Source of the DNA: Chara braunii
Taxonomy: Eukaryota; Streptophyta; Charophyceae; Charales; Characeae
NCBI GenBank assembly: GCA_003427395.1
Contig: BFEA01000417.1
Coordinates: 1,076,776 to 1,129,642, forward strand
Length of the DNA: 52,867 nt
Reading direction: 5' to 3'
Part shown: positions 8,996 to 19,935 of the stretch, one piece after another
Numbering within the stretch: the first letter of the stretch is position 1
How the letters are laid out: each line of letters opens with the position of its first letter
Program-made: the position numbers and the translations under genes
The notes under the pieces: model-generated
Told to the model about the DNA's origin: nothing
Seen by the model: only the letters and a program-made list of their open reading frames with translations
Database searches by the model: none

Positions 8996-11495
8996 ACACT
9001 GGACCCGTTTTCCAGCAGGTGTAGCTCCCCACCAATCGACTTAAGCCCCCTGCATGACAGGGAGGAGGGCATGCTCTTATCAGCACTCCTATCCGTTGTC
9101 GCCGGTGTGTTAAAAAAAAAGGAAAAAAAACGATGAAGGAAGTTATCCACCATCTGATTCTGAAAGCGAGTTCTTTTGATTTGATGTGATTGAATAAAAT
9201 TTAGGTTCAGCCAGTTTTCGTGGTTAACGGCCAATACTAGGCCCATATATCGGTCGTGACTCGTGAGCCATTTCGTACACGGTCCACAATTTCCGGGGCT
9301 TCAAGACCGTCAATAAAATTCATCAACGGCCAGCGCGAGTTCATTTTTTGCCGCACAGGGCGTCGTCCCCAGGGTTGAAAAAACGTGCCTCTGTAGTACT
9401 GGTGGTTAAAAATACAAGTTTGCCCAAACCTTAAAAGGACTCTTACTGGTGTACGCTGTAAGAGCACACAGCTTCGGGCCTGTGCTGGTACCGTCCTGTG
9501 CAGGCCACTCAGAAAAGGCCCAATTGGACGCTCTGGAGCCTCGGAAGGTAACTGCGTACAAATACGCTCAGCTTAAGTAGTTTCACAAAAGCTATATTAT
9601 CTAACAAAAAAAACTTGTTCTACCAGTTATGTTTAATGAACTTTAATCTACAATGCAATTTCTTGTTATTAAAGGTGCTGCAGATGAAACGATCGGCAGC
9701 TGAGACCCTTCTGCAGCACCTTGACACCTCCTCCATTATAACTTATTGGATCCAGGCCACGCAGATCGGTATATAAAAAACATGGCATCCACTCCCTGCA
9801 ACACTCAGAATGCGCCCACTCCAGGAGACTCCGGGAGAGGACGAGGAGTGCAGCGGTGCGGCAAAATTTGATCGAACCCACGTTGATGATTTTCTTCTTT
9901 TTCTCCACACAAAACCATGTGAAAAGAATCAGGCACAGACCACAGGTACCCCTGTCGCTTCAAACATCAAACTACCAGCACGGGGAGGAAGAGGAATGTT
10001 TTTGGGCCTGGGGAGCAAAAGAACGCAAATGATCGCCTCCAGAATCTACTTTGCCATCCTCTGTTTAATGTTTTCCCAAAAACAGCACCAAATATATGCG
10101 CATGATGTTTTCAGACTTTTCGCATATTGTACGCACAACGTCGGCACACTCGAACTTGTATGCACCACTGCGGACTCCTGGCAGCCTGTCGGGCAAATTT
10201 GTGGTGTTGTTTTTCAAAACCACTGGCGCTTTGAGGACTGACTGAATCTCTCTTCCTTTCTTGATCGTATTTGCCCACCAGAAAGGAAAGTGAGATCATA
10301 CACAGCCTTATTTCAGAGAGATCAAGATTCCTTCAGAGGTTAGCCATCTCGGCATATAATCCTTTTATTTTTTTGTAAACCCTTCCACTAAGATTGGTAC
10401 CCACCAAAGCATCAAAGAGCAGGTGGAGCTCCCCATCAATAGACTGGAGCCAACCGCAGGTGTTGCTAGGGGTGTAGCCATACCAGGACACCTAGCAGAC
10501 CAGGGGGTGTTTAAAAAAAATAAAAAATAAAAAAAAATTGGTTGCCACCCCTGCTGCAGAGAAGACAGCCATTACTACAGCAGAATGTGACCAGAAATCT
10601 GGCCTTGCTGGAGCAATATTTACTTCTGGAAGACGAGAGCTTTTTCTTTTTCTTCGACTGTGTTTTATTGCATTTTAGCAGGACCCACTCACGCCAGGAC
10701 TCTTTTGGACGAATCTGACCACATTTACAGACACATTCGCTAGAAATACTAGTGTGAATATGCCTTCCCTGGAACCATACCTGTCTCATTTGTAGGCAGC
10801 AACAGCTGCTTGCAACCAGTCCCTGGCAAGAGACAAAACTGAAACTTTCTCCCCTAGAGGGGCAGGCTGTACCAGACATGGCAGTTAAGGGTGTCTTCCT
10901 GGAGGCGCGGGCGACCCCAGAATTCTATGATTTCATTGAAAAATAGGACAAGGATTCCATGCACAGCCCGTGGACTCTTATCTGAGTCCTAGTCAGAAGC
11001 ATTGGAGGAGGCCAGAATGCCAAAGCCTCAGGTCACCGCAACGCTGAACCACCACAACCTCTACTGAGCATTGACCATTTCAGAAGGAAATTTCAAGGCC
11101 CTCGAAGTACTGGTAATTTAAACCAGCCCTATGCCACACACCTCTCCAGACCTCTGACCGTTTTTCCATAATGAACGAATTCAGCCAGCCAAAGGTAGGT
11201 CGCCACATCCAAAGTGCAGCCTGTGTCTCCACCAGCAAAATGTCCCTAGGCCTCCTGGGCACCGCCACTTCCCCTTTGAAACTCCTGGACATATACACAC
11301 CAAAATGAAAGGCCCAGCCTACGACAACCAAGGGGTGAACCAAGGGGTGCTCAAAATCCCAAATACCCCATCCTTTGCGATTTCCAATTTTTACTAGATG
11401 TGACCTGGTGCGGCTTGGCTCGCAAACAACAGGACGACGGGTGATGCATTTGCTGTGGTGGGGAAGAGGCACTCTTAACAGACAACGGCTTACCT
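8996..11495. other. Intergenic with dispersed repeats
   Basis: Copies of the TTGGTGGGGAGC family (complement CCAGCAGGTG..GCTCCCCACC) are at about 9000-9050 and 10418-10452. A stem-loop pairs AAGGTGCTGCAG (9673) with CTGCAGCACCTT (9712). A TATATAAA element at about 9771 lies just before an ATG, but the frame behind it closes after 30 codons. A phrase AAAATTCATCAACGGCCAGCG at about 9315 recurs at 13556. A 143-codon frame at 9810-10241 has no recognisable domain. Confidence 0.35.
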
Positions 11496-11498
11496 CAC

Positions 11499-11577
11499 AT
11501 GTACCTGCTCACTATCAATTACAGGTGTACCTGCTCACTATCAATTGCAGGCGTACCTGTTCACTATCAAGTACAGG
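11499..11577. repeat. Three-copy 26-bp tandem repeat
   Basis: Three consecutive copies of a unit containing GTACCTGCTCACTATCAATT and ACAGG, with two or three changes between copies. No gene overlaps it convincingly. Confidence 0.8.
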
Positions 11578-12007
11578 TGTGGCAACTAGGAGGGAGGTGT
11601 GGGGAGGAGGGAAGGGAAGAGAAAAAGAGAGAGGGCAGCATGATGTAGCAATCTGGAGAAAGGGGGTTTAGGTCCGTCCATCAACAGTTTATGGATGAAC
11701 AGTTCAGCCGCATGGGCTGGGGTATGCATTGCCGATTTTTGCTGCAATTACAGAAGAAACCGTTGGGTGAAATGGCATGTGCGAAGAACCATTGTAGCCC
11801 GAGTAGGAATCTTATGGGTACTACTGTCCTATATGCACTAGTTCAAAGGAGATCCATTAAACTGTGACATCAGCTTCCCTTTGCTGGAAAGCTGCAAAAC
11901 TCACCCTCCCTGCAAAAGGACGAATAAAGAAAAAGATGGAAAGACCACCTTTGGCACTGTTTCTATCATCGGGGCAGGGAAATTTGGGAGCAACAGCGGG
12001 TCAACGG

Positions 12008-12012
<5 letters not shown>

Positions 12013-12099
<87 letters not shown>

Positions 12100-12159
12100 N
12101 NNNNNNNNNNNNNNNNNNNNNNNNNNNNNNNNNNNNNNNNNNNNNNNNNNNNNNNNNNN

Positions 12160-12234
<75 letters not shown>

Positions 12235-12235
12235 G
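12013..12235. repeat. TC then CA microsatellite with assembly gap
   Basis: (TC)n runs from 12013 to 12099, then 60 N bases (12100-12159), then (TC)n into (CA)n up to about 12230, followed by CACG-type degenerate repeats to about 12275. The gap lies inside the microsatellite, so its true length is unknown. All open frames across this region are repeat artefacts. Confidence 0.95.
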
Positions 12236-12275
12236 CACGCACACACGCACGCACGTGCACGCGTGCACGCACACA

Positions 12276-14860
12276 TAGGTGGCAGAATGCACATCGCCCA
12301 CCGGGCAGTTGCAAAGTGTTAATCCAGCGGGTGCTGGCAGATGGCAACGATAGAGGGTGGCAAGGCTAAGCAAGGCAAGGCAATATCGAGGCGAGGCTGC
12401 GGTGGCTTTCGAAGGGTGGCATTCCATGGCGTCTTTGGTTAAGACAGAGATACTGGCTCAATGGGGGACAATGGCAAAAGAACAGTTCCCTCTAACCTGG
12501 GCGGTCAGGCCTGCAGTACCAACCCAGCAGTCTTAAAACTTTCAGACCGAGCGATAACACAGACCCTTTGACTGATAGGGCCCAACAGCCCAGATTCATG
12601 ATTTGTCCAGTGGGCCTATGGCCGACCCCACCCTCTGTTGGGACCCCCATTGAATAGAAGATATTTTGGCCGGAAGCTTCCCTTGCACCGGCATGCCCAG
12701 TGTTAAGGAAACGAGGAGGGGAACTAAGATCTCTTTCTCTTTCCAGGGAAAACATGTAACATACTAACAGTAGGATCCTGGGTGATTTCAGGCCAGGATC
12801 TGGATCGCCCTACAGCCACACAACCTCTTTTCTATCCTATCCCGTTCCTGGTGGGACCTCCATCCTGCCGGAAAATGGGTCCAGCAACCCATTTGACCGT
12901 GAATACACTAATACAATCCGTTTGCAGGACCGGGCAGCATTGACTGCCCTTTGAACCGAAAGGGGATTGACTGCGCCACTCAAAGAACCCTTCCCCTATT
13001 AAACCACCAGCACTTGGCACCGCTACCAGCTGCGGAAAAAATAGAGTAGAAATGTTTCTAGTCGGAATAATTTGGGCGCTTCTGTAGCGGCAAGTACGTT
13101 TCCTGAAGTAGTGGCTTGTTTACAGGCACGACTTTAAGAAGTACTGGTGGCTTGAAGTGATTATCTTTCTGTACCACGACGGTCCTGCCAAACCCGTGCC
13201 CAGTGGCGGCCCACAACCCCATTAGTTGTTAGCTTTGGAGTCTTTTGTATATGAGACTCTGCAGCGTTACTCCAAGCTGAGATGGATGCGCTGTGACGGA
13301 TTCCTCTTGGCTATCAGTTTCAGAGTTTTGCTTTTTGTTTAGCTTTTTGTCTGGCGTTAGGCTTTTCATTCGTCTACTCAGGCTGGAAACGTTGGACTAT
13401 GGGATGCTGGAGCCAGTTTCCAGCAGGTGATGCTCCCCACAGACAGACTGAGCCATCAGTCACAGGTACTACTAAACCCCTAGTACATGACCCCAGCCTT
13501 GTCGAGTAATGTTCCTCACCTACTCCAAAAAAGTCGGGGTCAGCGCATCATCGATAAAATTCATCAACGGCCAGCGTTGCAATTCAGGGCTCTGAAACTC
13601 GCTGTTAGGGACTCAGCCTCTGAAACTCATGGGGCCCGCCACGACTGCATGGCCGTGTACTGTGGTGGTTTAAACCACTAGTACCTCCAAGCCTGTTTTC
13701 ATCGGGCCTGAACTTCACTGCGCTCCAAGTTTTGTCCAGCCTGGGTCCCACTCCATTTTCTTTTCTCGTACATTCACGGAAAGAACAAAAACAAAAAATG
13801 CAGCCGTGAAACTCACAAAAGTACGGAAAAGAAAAAGGAAACAAACCTTTGGCCATGAAATGCAGTTGTATACATTCTTGGAAGTGGTAATGTGAGCGTG
13901 CCCTCAGTGAGGGTGTCGCAGCCTCGTGGCCAGATTGTCAGCTTCCAAAATCGGCCGTGAAATTGGCTGGATACATTCCTCTAAGTGCCAGTGTGATCAG
14001 GGTTACAATCCTCTGAGGAAACACAGCTCGAAATTCCGCGGCAGGGGACAAGAATGAGAAGAGAGGAAAAAAAAAGAAAACAACATTCAGAATTTGACCG
14101 TTTTAGCTGTTAGATTCATTCTGTGGAGGACAACTGTGAGAACGGCCTCGTAGACTACCCTGTCCGACATCATTGAAGTAGAGAAAGTATCTTCTTCTTT
14201 TCTTTTCTTTTCTTTTTCACGCGTGGGCCATATAAAACTAAACTTTTCTCCTTGCCAAGCCTCTTGAACCTCCGAACTCTTCGGGAACAGCCCGTTTTCC
14301 CTAATTTCCCAACACTGGCAGAGCTACTAGTGGTTTAAGGGATGCTCGTACAAGAGCGGTGCTCTGCCTGAGGTTGTAGGCTGGAGACCCGCTGACCCCT
14401 GCTGGAACTCAATTGATGTTTTATTTGTTATCTTGCCTTGGGCACTGGGCCCGTTCATAAGACTATCCTCTGGGCAGAAAAAGGGAAAAAAATAGTTTTT
14501 ACTTTCTCGCACAAATCGGGTTTTTGTGCCCATCAGAATCAACTCCTGACTGTTTGTCGGCAACTGCATATGCATCCACAAAGTAGAAAAAAGAAACGGT
14601 TCCCCAGAAACGACTCGTCTCCTATGTCGGCAGTTTTGAATGCATGACCTTTCCATTATCTGCAGGAGGTAACTGAGCTGTTCTCTCCCAAAAACCACCC
14701 ACCTTGTACAGAGACCCAAAGGGCCACGGTTTTCGAAGCAAAGGCCTATGTACTAAAAGACAAGATGACAAATAGTAAATTGAAGATACAAATGAGCTGT
14801 CTTGGCATGGATGATGGCCGACAATGCCTGATTGGCCAACACATTTTCAGTCTAAACACT
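12276..14860. other. Intergenic with dispersed repeats
   Basis: No gene recognised. Repeat family pieces: CCAGCAGGTGATGCTCCCCA at about 13412-13440; TTAAACCACCAGCACTT near 13000; the GTACTGGTGG block described at 13082; GTGGTTTAAACCAC at about 13666; copies of the ACATTC..TGTGAG end near 13870, 13960 and 14115. Open frames of up to 130 codons (for example 14327-14719 minus) show no known motif. Confidence 0.35.
13082..13160. repeat. GTACTGGTGG-family repeat copy
   Basis: Contains GGCTTGTTTACAGGCACGAC, TTTAAGAAGTACTGGTGGCTT and an upstream partial inverse (AAGTACGTTTCCTGAAGTAG). The same sequence forms the inner ends of the fold-back at 36284-37376, linking the two halves of the window. Confidence 0.55.
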
Positions 14861-14867
14861 AAATGGG

Positions 14868-14940
14868 GTTGGGTGGTGTCAACTTTAAATGGGGTGGGGT
14901 GGGGTGGGGTCAACTGTAAATGGGGTGGGGTGGGGTCAGT
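14868..14940 (+). repeat. GGGGT tandem repeat with G-quadruplex potential
   Basis: Three diverged copies of AAATGGGGTGGGGT..GTCAACT. Bases 14891-14909 are four runs of four G separated by single T, the textbook pattern for an intramolecular G-quadruplex. No promoter or telomere context is visible. Confidence 0.7.
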
Positions 14941-15369
14941 GTAGACAAATATAGCTCAGTCAGTCAATCCCCATTCATCTGGGTAATCAATGCTGCTCAG
15001 CGGAGGTGTTCATTTTCATTTGAAATGCCAATTGTACAGAAAGGGACACTGGACCCGATTCCCAGCTGGTGATGCTCCCCACAAATAAGAACGGAGCCAG
15101 TGTTGGAAAAAAAGAAAAAGATAACAAGGAGCAGTGAAGACGCAACGAACAAATAACAACCTGACGGGCACCGTTCCACTAGCACTGGGATAGGATAGAA
15201 AGACCCTGGCTCCAGTACTGGCAAAACTTAAGGTGCAAGATGGGAACGAATCTTGGGCTAGAACATGGAAAAATACACCACGGCCCAAGGTAGAGCACAC
15301 GGACTTGTGCAACTGACTGCTGCCATAAATGAGGCAGCATGAAACGGATGGTGAATTGTCGGGAAGCTG
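14941..15369. other. Intergenic with a TTGGTGGGGAGC-family copy
   Basis: ACTGGACCCGATTCCCAGC and TGGTGATGCTCCCC at about 15048-15076 match the family seen at 1434, 9000, 13405 and 45530. A phrase GGCTAGAACATGG..AATACACC near 15253 is a fragment of the MITE family seen at 16493. Confidence 0.45.
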
Positions 15370-15475
15370 TTAGGGCCTACTCACACTAGCTCCATCTTTC
15401 ATGTATCTGACCCCATTTACTGCCAGGCCTGCATGGATCTGACCGGAATTACGTTCCTAGTGTGAGTAGGCTCTA
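15370..15475. mobile_element. Hairpin MITE, CACACTAG family
   Basis: The ends are TAGGGCCTACTCACACTAG and its near-complement CTAGTGTGAGTAGGCTCTA; inner parts also pair (CATGTATCTGACC against GGATCTGACC in inverse). The 106-bp length and imperfect palindrome are typical of a non-autonomous DNA transposon. A TA target duplication is possible. Single ends of the same family occur near 185, 390, 545, 10750 and 22075. Confidence 0.65.
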
Positions 15476-16242
15476 AGTCCCTCTGCAGTTCCAGATAGTA
15501 GCGGTCCTAGGAAAAGAGTCGTTTTTATTGGTCAGTCGTGTAACACAAACAATTTTAGAAATATTCCCTTCCCTAACCTGCTTCTACCGCAGTTTTTACG
15601 ACAGGTATATGAAAATAACAAAACGCTCATATTCAGAGAACAAGCACGGGTTGGGCCTCGCCGCACTACACTTGAATCTTGAAAAGAATCACGTGTTTGG
15701 CACCAACCCACTTACACTTGAAAACAAAGCTTGGAAACAGCTTCAAGATCTGTCGGATCCGCGCTGGATTCTTCAAGAGTGAGAGCCTCTTTCGACACCA
15801 CCCAAAAACACTTCCAAGTGCACAGTAAACGAGAAATTGTGATTAATTTACACTAACTATATTTATGGTTCCTGGGCCAGGATCGCCTGCTGGAAAAAAA
15901 GAAAAACAAAAAAAGGCCCCACTTGGAGTGATGGTGGTATCCACTGGGGCATTTCACATGTTTGTGGGGATGTGCGATAGAGGAAACTCAACGCCTGAGT
16001 CTGGACGTGTCCGTGGGGATGTGCGATGGAGGAAACTCAACCCAATTTCCGCTCATCTCCACTAACACGTCCAGATTCAGGAGTTGAGGAAACTCCAGGC
16101 TGCTACTGGGACTTGGCCCCGGGAACACAGACGAGAGAGCAATCAACACGATTTTTCTTTGAGGTTTAAATGCTCCAAAATATTTTCCCCATTAGTTAGG
16201 GAGTCGCACAAGCCCGATGGTAGACCTATGGTCTTGTTCTCC
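15476..16242. other. Intergenic with a duplicated phrase
   Basis: GGGGATGTGCGAT.GAGGAAACTCAAC is repeated at about 15967 and 16015, and the pair ACGTGTCC / ACACGTCCAGATTCAG is inverted around 16000-16085. The stretch ends in CTACTGGGACTTGGCCCC at about 16107, the same end sequence as the hairpin at 29294-29398. No gene seen. Confidence 0.4.
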
Positions 16243-16420
16243 TGGGGCGAGGTCCCACTAAGAAACAGAAACAAATCTAGCGCCTGAATCTAATGTATTC
16301 GTGGAAAAGTGCTAAAAATGGCAATTTGTCTGCGTTTCTACATCTTCGCATAAAAAACATCCAGATTCAGGCGCTTGATCCAATTCTCTTTGCTACCCAC
16401 GTAGTACAACCGTGCCCCAG
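16243..16420. mobile_element. Hairpin MITE, GCGCCTGAATC family, copy 1
   Basis: An imperfect palindrome: left side GCGAGGTCCCACTA and AGCGCCTGAATCTA, right side CCAGATTCAGGCGCTTGATC and CTCTTTGCTACC. Internal GCAATTTGTCTGCGTTTCTAC is shared with copies at 19762-19935 and, in diverged form, 28803-28984. No coding capacity. Confidence 0.6.
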
Positions 16421-16492
16421 CAACTGTCGAGAAAAAATGACCTGCCATGTTGCACAGGGCAAGTAAGGGAAAAAAAGAAAAAAACTCCGTAT

Positions 16493-16616
16493 TGGGCCTC
16501 GCTCCACTACTCACCAAATGTGCAAAATGAGAATGGATCATACCGTAGAACATGGCAAGATACACCGCCATATTTTTTGTCTTTTGTGAATGTGGTGAGT
16601 AGTGGAGGAAGTCCCA
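16493..16616. mobile_element. Hairpin MITE, CCACTACTCACC family, copy 1
   Basis: Begins TGGGCCTCGCTCCACTACTC and ends GGTGAGTAGTGGAGGAAGTC with CCA, so the ends are inverted repeats. The core has CAAAATGAGAATG, GAACATGGCAAGATACACCG and ATTTTTTGTC. Other copies: 17814-17923, 23435-23557, 27403-27527 and a partial one at 30660-30748. Confidence 0.7.
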
Positions 16617-16696
16617 TTGTCTCTTCTTTTTCGCTCGGATTTATTTCAGATACGAAGAAAACAAATCGGGATACTCAAGGACTTACCGACCAACGG

Positions 16697-16797
16697 GCCT
16701 AAGCACAGTGGGTACCCTCTGGAACCAACGAAATACAGACCCAGCAGGTTCAAATCGGGATACTCAAGGTCGTCGCCCTTTTATTAAAAAAGGGTAA
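16697..16797 (+). mobile_element. tRNA-derived SINE copy
   Basis: GCCTAAGCACAGTGGGTAC resembles an RNA polymerase III A box and AGGTTCAAATCGGG a B box about 45 bp later, as in tRNA genes. The 3' part is GGATACTCAAGGTCGTCGCC followed by CTTTT. Related tails are at 24228 (GATACCTCAAGGCAGACGCC) and 30150 (GATACCTCAAGACCGTCACC), which defines a family. The Mutator-like element at 16798 is inserted into its A-rich tail. Confidence 0.6.
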
Positions 16798-17182
16798 ATT
16801 GCAAAATACCTCCATAAGTTCGAGATATGTGCCAAAATGCCCCTGAAAGATGTGGGTAGAGCGGAATGCCAATTTGGGCCAAAATCTTTGTGGTGTGCCC
16901 TTGTCAGGCGGGTGTGCAACTTTGTAATCTGGACCTCCCAGTTTGGACCTTGGCCTTTGCAATATCGCCTAGAAAACGTTGGCAAGTACTGGGACATTTT
17001 GCAAAGTTGGACGGTACCAGTAGGGGTATATTGCAAAGATGGGGGTCCAACAGACACTAGGGGTATTTCACAAAAAAAAACAAATCTGTCAGAGGAACAT
17101 TCTGATCTGCCCACACCTTTTAGGGGCATTGTGGCATATATCTCAACTTATGGGGGTATTTTGCAAATTATCCCTACTAAAA
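16798..17182. mobile_element. Mutator-like non-autonomous element, long TIRs
   Basis: Left end GGGTAAATTGCAAAATACC continues CCATAAGTTCGAGATATGTG and GCCAAAATGCCCCT; the right end is the complement in reverse order (AGGGGCATTGTGGCATATAT ... GGGGGTATTTTGCAAATTAT with CCC). Arms are about 70 bp and the body has further TTGCAAAR/GGGGT phrases. No transposase. A flanking TTAAAAAA / CTAAAAAA pair may be the target duplication. The TTGCAAAATACC end type is common in plant Mutator-like elements (family knowledge). Confidence 0.65.
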
Positions 17183-17249
17183 AAGGGGAAGGGAAAAAAA
17201 AAAAGGACTGACCAGCTTCCAATTGCTCTCTGTTGTACAGCATTGGGAA

Positions 17250-17445
17250 TTGGGTCCTGAGTAATTTTATTTTATTTTTATCCCTTTTTGTTTCTTTAAA
17301 AGGGTGACGGCCCAACTGACCGGCCCTAGGTAGTTCTACTAATTCAGGAGTCCTGAGTAATGTTATTTTATTTTTATCCCTTTTTGTTTCTTTAAAAGGG
17401 CGACAGCCCAACTGACCGGCCCTAGGTAGTTCTCCTAATTCAGGG
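17250..17445 (-). repeat. 93-bp tandem duplication with SINE-like tail
   Basis: Two tandem copies contain GAGTAAT.TTATTTTATTTTT, ATCCCTTTTTGTTTCTTTAA, AAGGG.GAC.GCCCAACTGA and CCGGCCCTAGGTAGTTCT. On the minus strand GGCCGTCACCCTTTTAAAG resembles the SINE tails above, so these may be tail pieces of that family. Confidence 0.55.
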
Positions 17446-17813
17446 TTTAATTTTTCTAGTCATTTGCTTCCAGTGCAGTTTGTAGTGGTAGGTAGGTAGC
17501 GTGAGGTGAGAAGAATACAGCTTTAAAATAAATTAAAAAAAACTCAGGTCTGTATTTTAACAGTTCAGGGGTGTACCAAGTGAGTCAAGCCTGTACTGTT
17601 GTTTTCTTCGTCATTTTGCTTCCCGCGGAGTGCGAGCTCAGGTCAGGTCTGTATTTTTTAGATGGGTTTGCACCGCTTTCGTCATTTTCATTTTCCAAGC
17701 GTTTCGACTGTTGCGTTCATAATTACGACTGTTGCGTTCATAATTACCATGGACTAACTCGCTGCGGCTTGACTGCATCGATAATACAACAATAAGACAA
17801 CTTGGCCATCGTG

Positions 17814-17923
17814 TCACCACTCACCAAATGTGCAAAATGAGAATGAACCTTCTGTAAGAACCTGGAGAGATACACCGGCATAATTTTTGTCTTTTTGTGC
17901 ATTTGGTGAGAAATGCAGCGAGG
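17814..17923. mobile_element. Hairpin MITE, CCACTACTCACC family, copy 2
   Basis: CACCACTCACCAAATGTGCA with AAATGAGAATGAACCTTC, GATACACCGGCAT, TTTTTGTC and a right end GTGCATTTGGTGAG ... GCGAGGCCTC. More diverged at its right terminus than copy 1. Confidence 0.6.
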
Positions 17924-18360
17924 CCTCTCTTTACCTCACGGCCTGCAACCAGGAAAGGAAAAAAAAAAGATCCTTTTCCCAAAAAAAATGATACACCGTG
18001 GAAAATACGGATTCTGGTTTCTTTTCCACGGAATCATAAATATTGAAGCACTGATCACTATAATAGTTCGAAAACAACAATTGTAGAGAGCCGTGTCATG
18101 GACGGCCAGGATTTTTTTACTGGAAGACAATTTTTTATTTAAAAGTCCTCATCGACATCCGTTAAAACTTGGAACGATACAGAGAAGAAGATTAGAATGC
18201 CCCCCCTGCACGAGGATGACTCTCAGAAATCGAGGCACTTTATTTAACTGTTGTTCTAGACATAATTCAACGAAATTCTATCTGTTGTTCCTGGTTTTGT
18301 TACAGTATCCTCAAGTCTACCAACAGGCCTAGCTCAGTTCTCAAGCCAAGTGCACGGACC

Positions 18361-18474
18361 CTACCTTCTTCCCGCGAATACAACATACGGTCATTATAGC
18401 TGCTGTATATAGACTGAAGAATACCCCAAATACAGCTATAATGACCGTACGTTGTATTCGGGGGAAGAAGGTAG
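18361..18474. mobile_element. Hairpin MITE, CTACCTTCTTCC family, copy 1
   Basis: A 44-bp left arm starts CTACCTTCTTCCCGCGAATA and the right arm ends TATTCGGGGGAAGAAGGTAG, with only two or three mismatches and about a 26-bp loop. It contains a nested ACGGTCATTATAGCTG / CAGCTATAATGACCGT pair. High arm identity suggests recent activity. Confidence 0.75.
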
Positions 18475-18744
18475 TTCGACGAATCCAGATGCAACCAGAT
18501 GATGAACAGAACAAAATAATTCTGAACATCCTCAAGTCCACACATTTTCCCAAACCTCCAGACTCGATTGCTCCATCTCCAAAATTGCGCATTGAGTAGA
18601 TCATTAATAATGCTTACGTCACTAAAAAACGAAAAGAAGAAAAACAATGATGATGCATCATCCTTACTCTGCACATCCTCGCTGGAAAGCCATGGACATC
18701 GCTCAGCCCTCAAGGCGGCCATAGGGTGGCCATAGCCAAGGCAA

Positions 18745-19130
18745 GAGCTTGTCACAATCAGACGAGCAACATATTAAGCTTAAAATTAAAATCGAAATTG
18801 ATTGAAGTGAGTTCAACACAAGCAGACGAGCTATATTAAGCTTAAAATTAAAATTGAAAATTTGAAATTGATGGAAGTTCGTTCAATCTTTGCATGCAGT
18901 ACTTTGGGGTTACATTAAATCACCATGTCCCAGCTCCACGTGACATACATATGCCTTCTCTTTTTTTTTTCAACTATTACGTATCGACAAGCCGCTATTT
19001 TTGGTTTACACTAAATCACTAATTACTAACTAATAGCTAATTAAATTACCATCCCCCAGTTCCACGTTGCGTACATACTGTCCTTTTCTTTTCTTTTCTT
19101 TTCTTTTCTTTTCTTTTTTTTACAATGTGC
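18745..19130. repeat. Two nested duplications and TTTTC microsatellite
   Basis: About 18757-18816 and 18817-18886 are tandem copies around ATATTAAGCTTAAAATTAAA. A second pair is 18911-18960 and 19042-19090 (AAATCACCATGTCCCAGCTC against AAATTACCATCCCCCAGTTC). (TTTTC)n runs from about 19083 to 19118. Confidence 0.6.
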
Positions 19131-19237
19131 TGCTAATGCTTCGAGGCATCAGTTAACATTAAAAAAAAGGACACACAGAGTGACAGCTGCAGAGTAGCGA
19201 ACATTTATCGTTGATCATGGACTTGGCTCCCTGCCAG

Positions 19238-19434
19238 CTTCCCCCGAATGGAGCACATGGTCATTATCTCCGCATCTAGACTGAAAGTTGCCCGAAATAC
19301 AGCTATAATCGTCGTAGAAGACGGTACCTTTTTCCCCCGAATACAACGTACGGTCATTGTACCTTTATTTGTGCCAGCTTCCAGTCTAGATGCAGAGATA
19401 ATGACCGTGCGTTTCATTCGGGGGAAGACGGTAG
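19238..19434. mobile_element. CTACCTTCTTCC-family composite
   Basis: Two or three pieces of the family at 18361 are joined: ends CTTCCCCCGAATGGAGC and CATTCGGGGGAAGACGGTAG, inner ACGGTACC..TTCCCCCGAA and TACAACGTACGGTCATTG, plus an inverted pair CATTATCTCCGCATCTAGAC / CTAGATGCAGAGATAATGAC. Best read as one element inserted in another of the same family. Confidence 0.6.
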
Positions 19435-19761
19435 TAACTCGGTTTCGGTTCCCTTGGACTCTCGGTTCGGTGGCGACTCGACTCCATACGCAGTCGCTAC
19501 CCGACCGGCCGGCCTGTGAAACGCAGCTTAGAAACGGTGTAACGCGAGGCAAGGACTCACTTAACCGACTTCTTTTTTTTTTTTTTTTTCCCATATTACC
19601 CAACTTCTTCATTAATAACGATCACGTACACGAGGACATCATCATTGCTCCACAACGCAAACGGCGCCTGTACGCGCTTTTACTTATTTTGTTCCTTACT
19701 TCGACTTGTATTGGACGGTGCACGAGAATATCAACGGCCAGAATGAAGAGGACAGGAAAGA

Positions 19762-19935
19762 GGGACCTCGCCCACTAGCAAAGAGAATTCATCTAAGCGC
19801 CTAAATCTGGGTGTATTTCACGCAGAGATGCAGAAAAGCAGACAAATTGCGCGTTTCTGCACCTGTCCGCAAAGATGTCCAGATTCAGGCGTTACATCCG
19901 ATCCTCTTTGCTACCTAGTAGTGGGACCTCGCTCC
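19762..19935. mobile_element. Hairpin MITE, GCGCCTGAATC family, copy 2
   Basis: Left end GGGACCTCGCCCACTAGCAA then AGAG; right end CTCTTTGCTACCTAGTAGTG then GGACCTCGC. Internal AAGCGCCTAAATCTGG and CCAGATTCAGGCGTTACATC are inverted. This copy defines the termini of the family best. Confidence 0.65.

Noticed and set aside
9771-9875. TATATAAA followed by ATG as a possible gene start
   Set aside because: The frame ends after about 30 codons and the box is only about 12 bases before the ATG, too close for a functional core promoter.
11864-12427. Four long open frames of about 150 codons over the TC/CA repeat
   Set aside because: They consist of dinucleotide repeats and N bases; the peptides are SLSL, THTH, VCVC and RERE runs.
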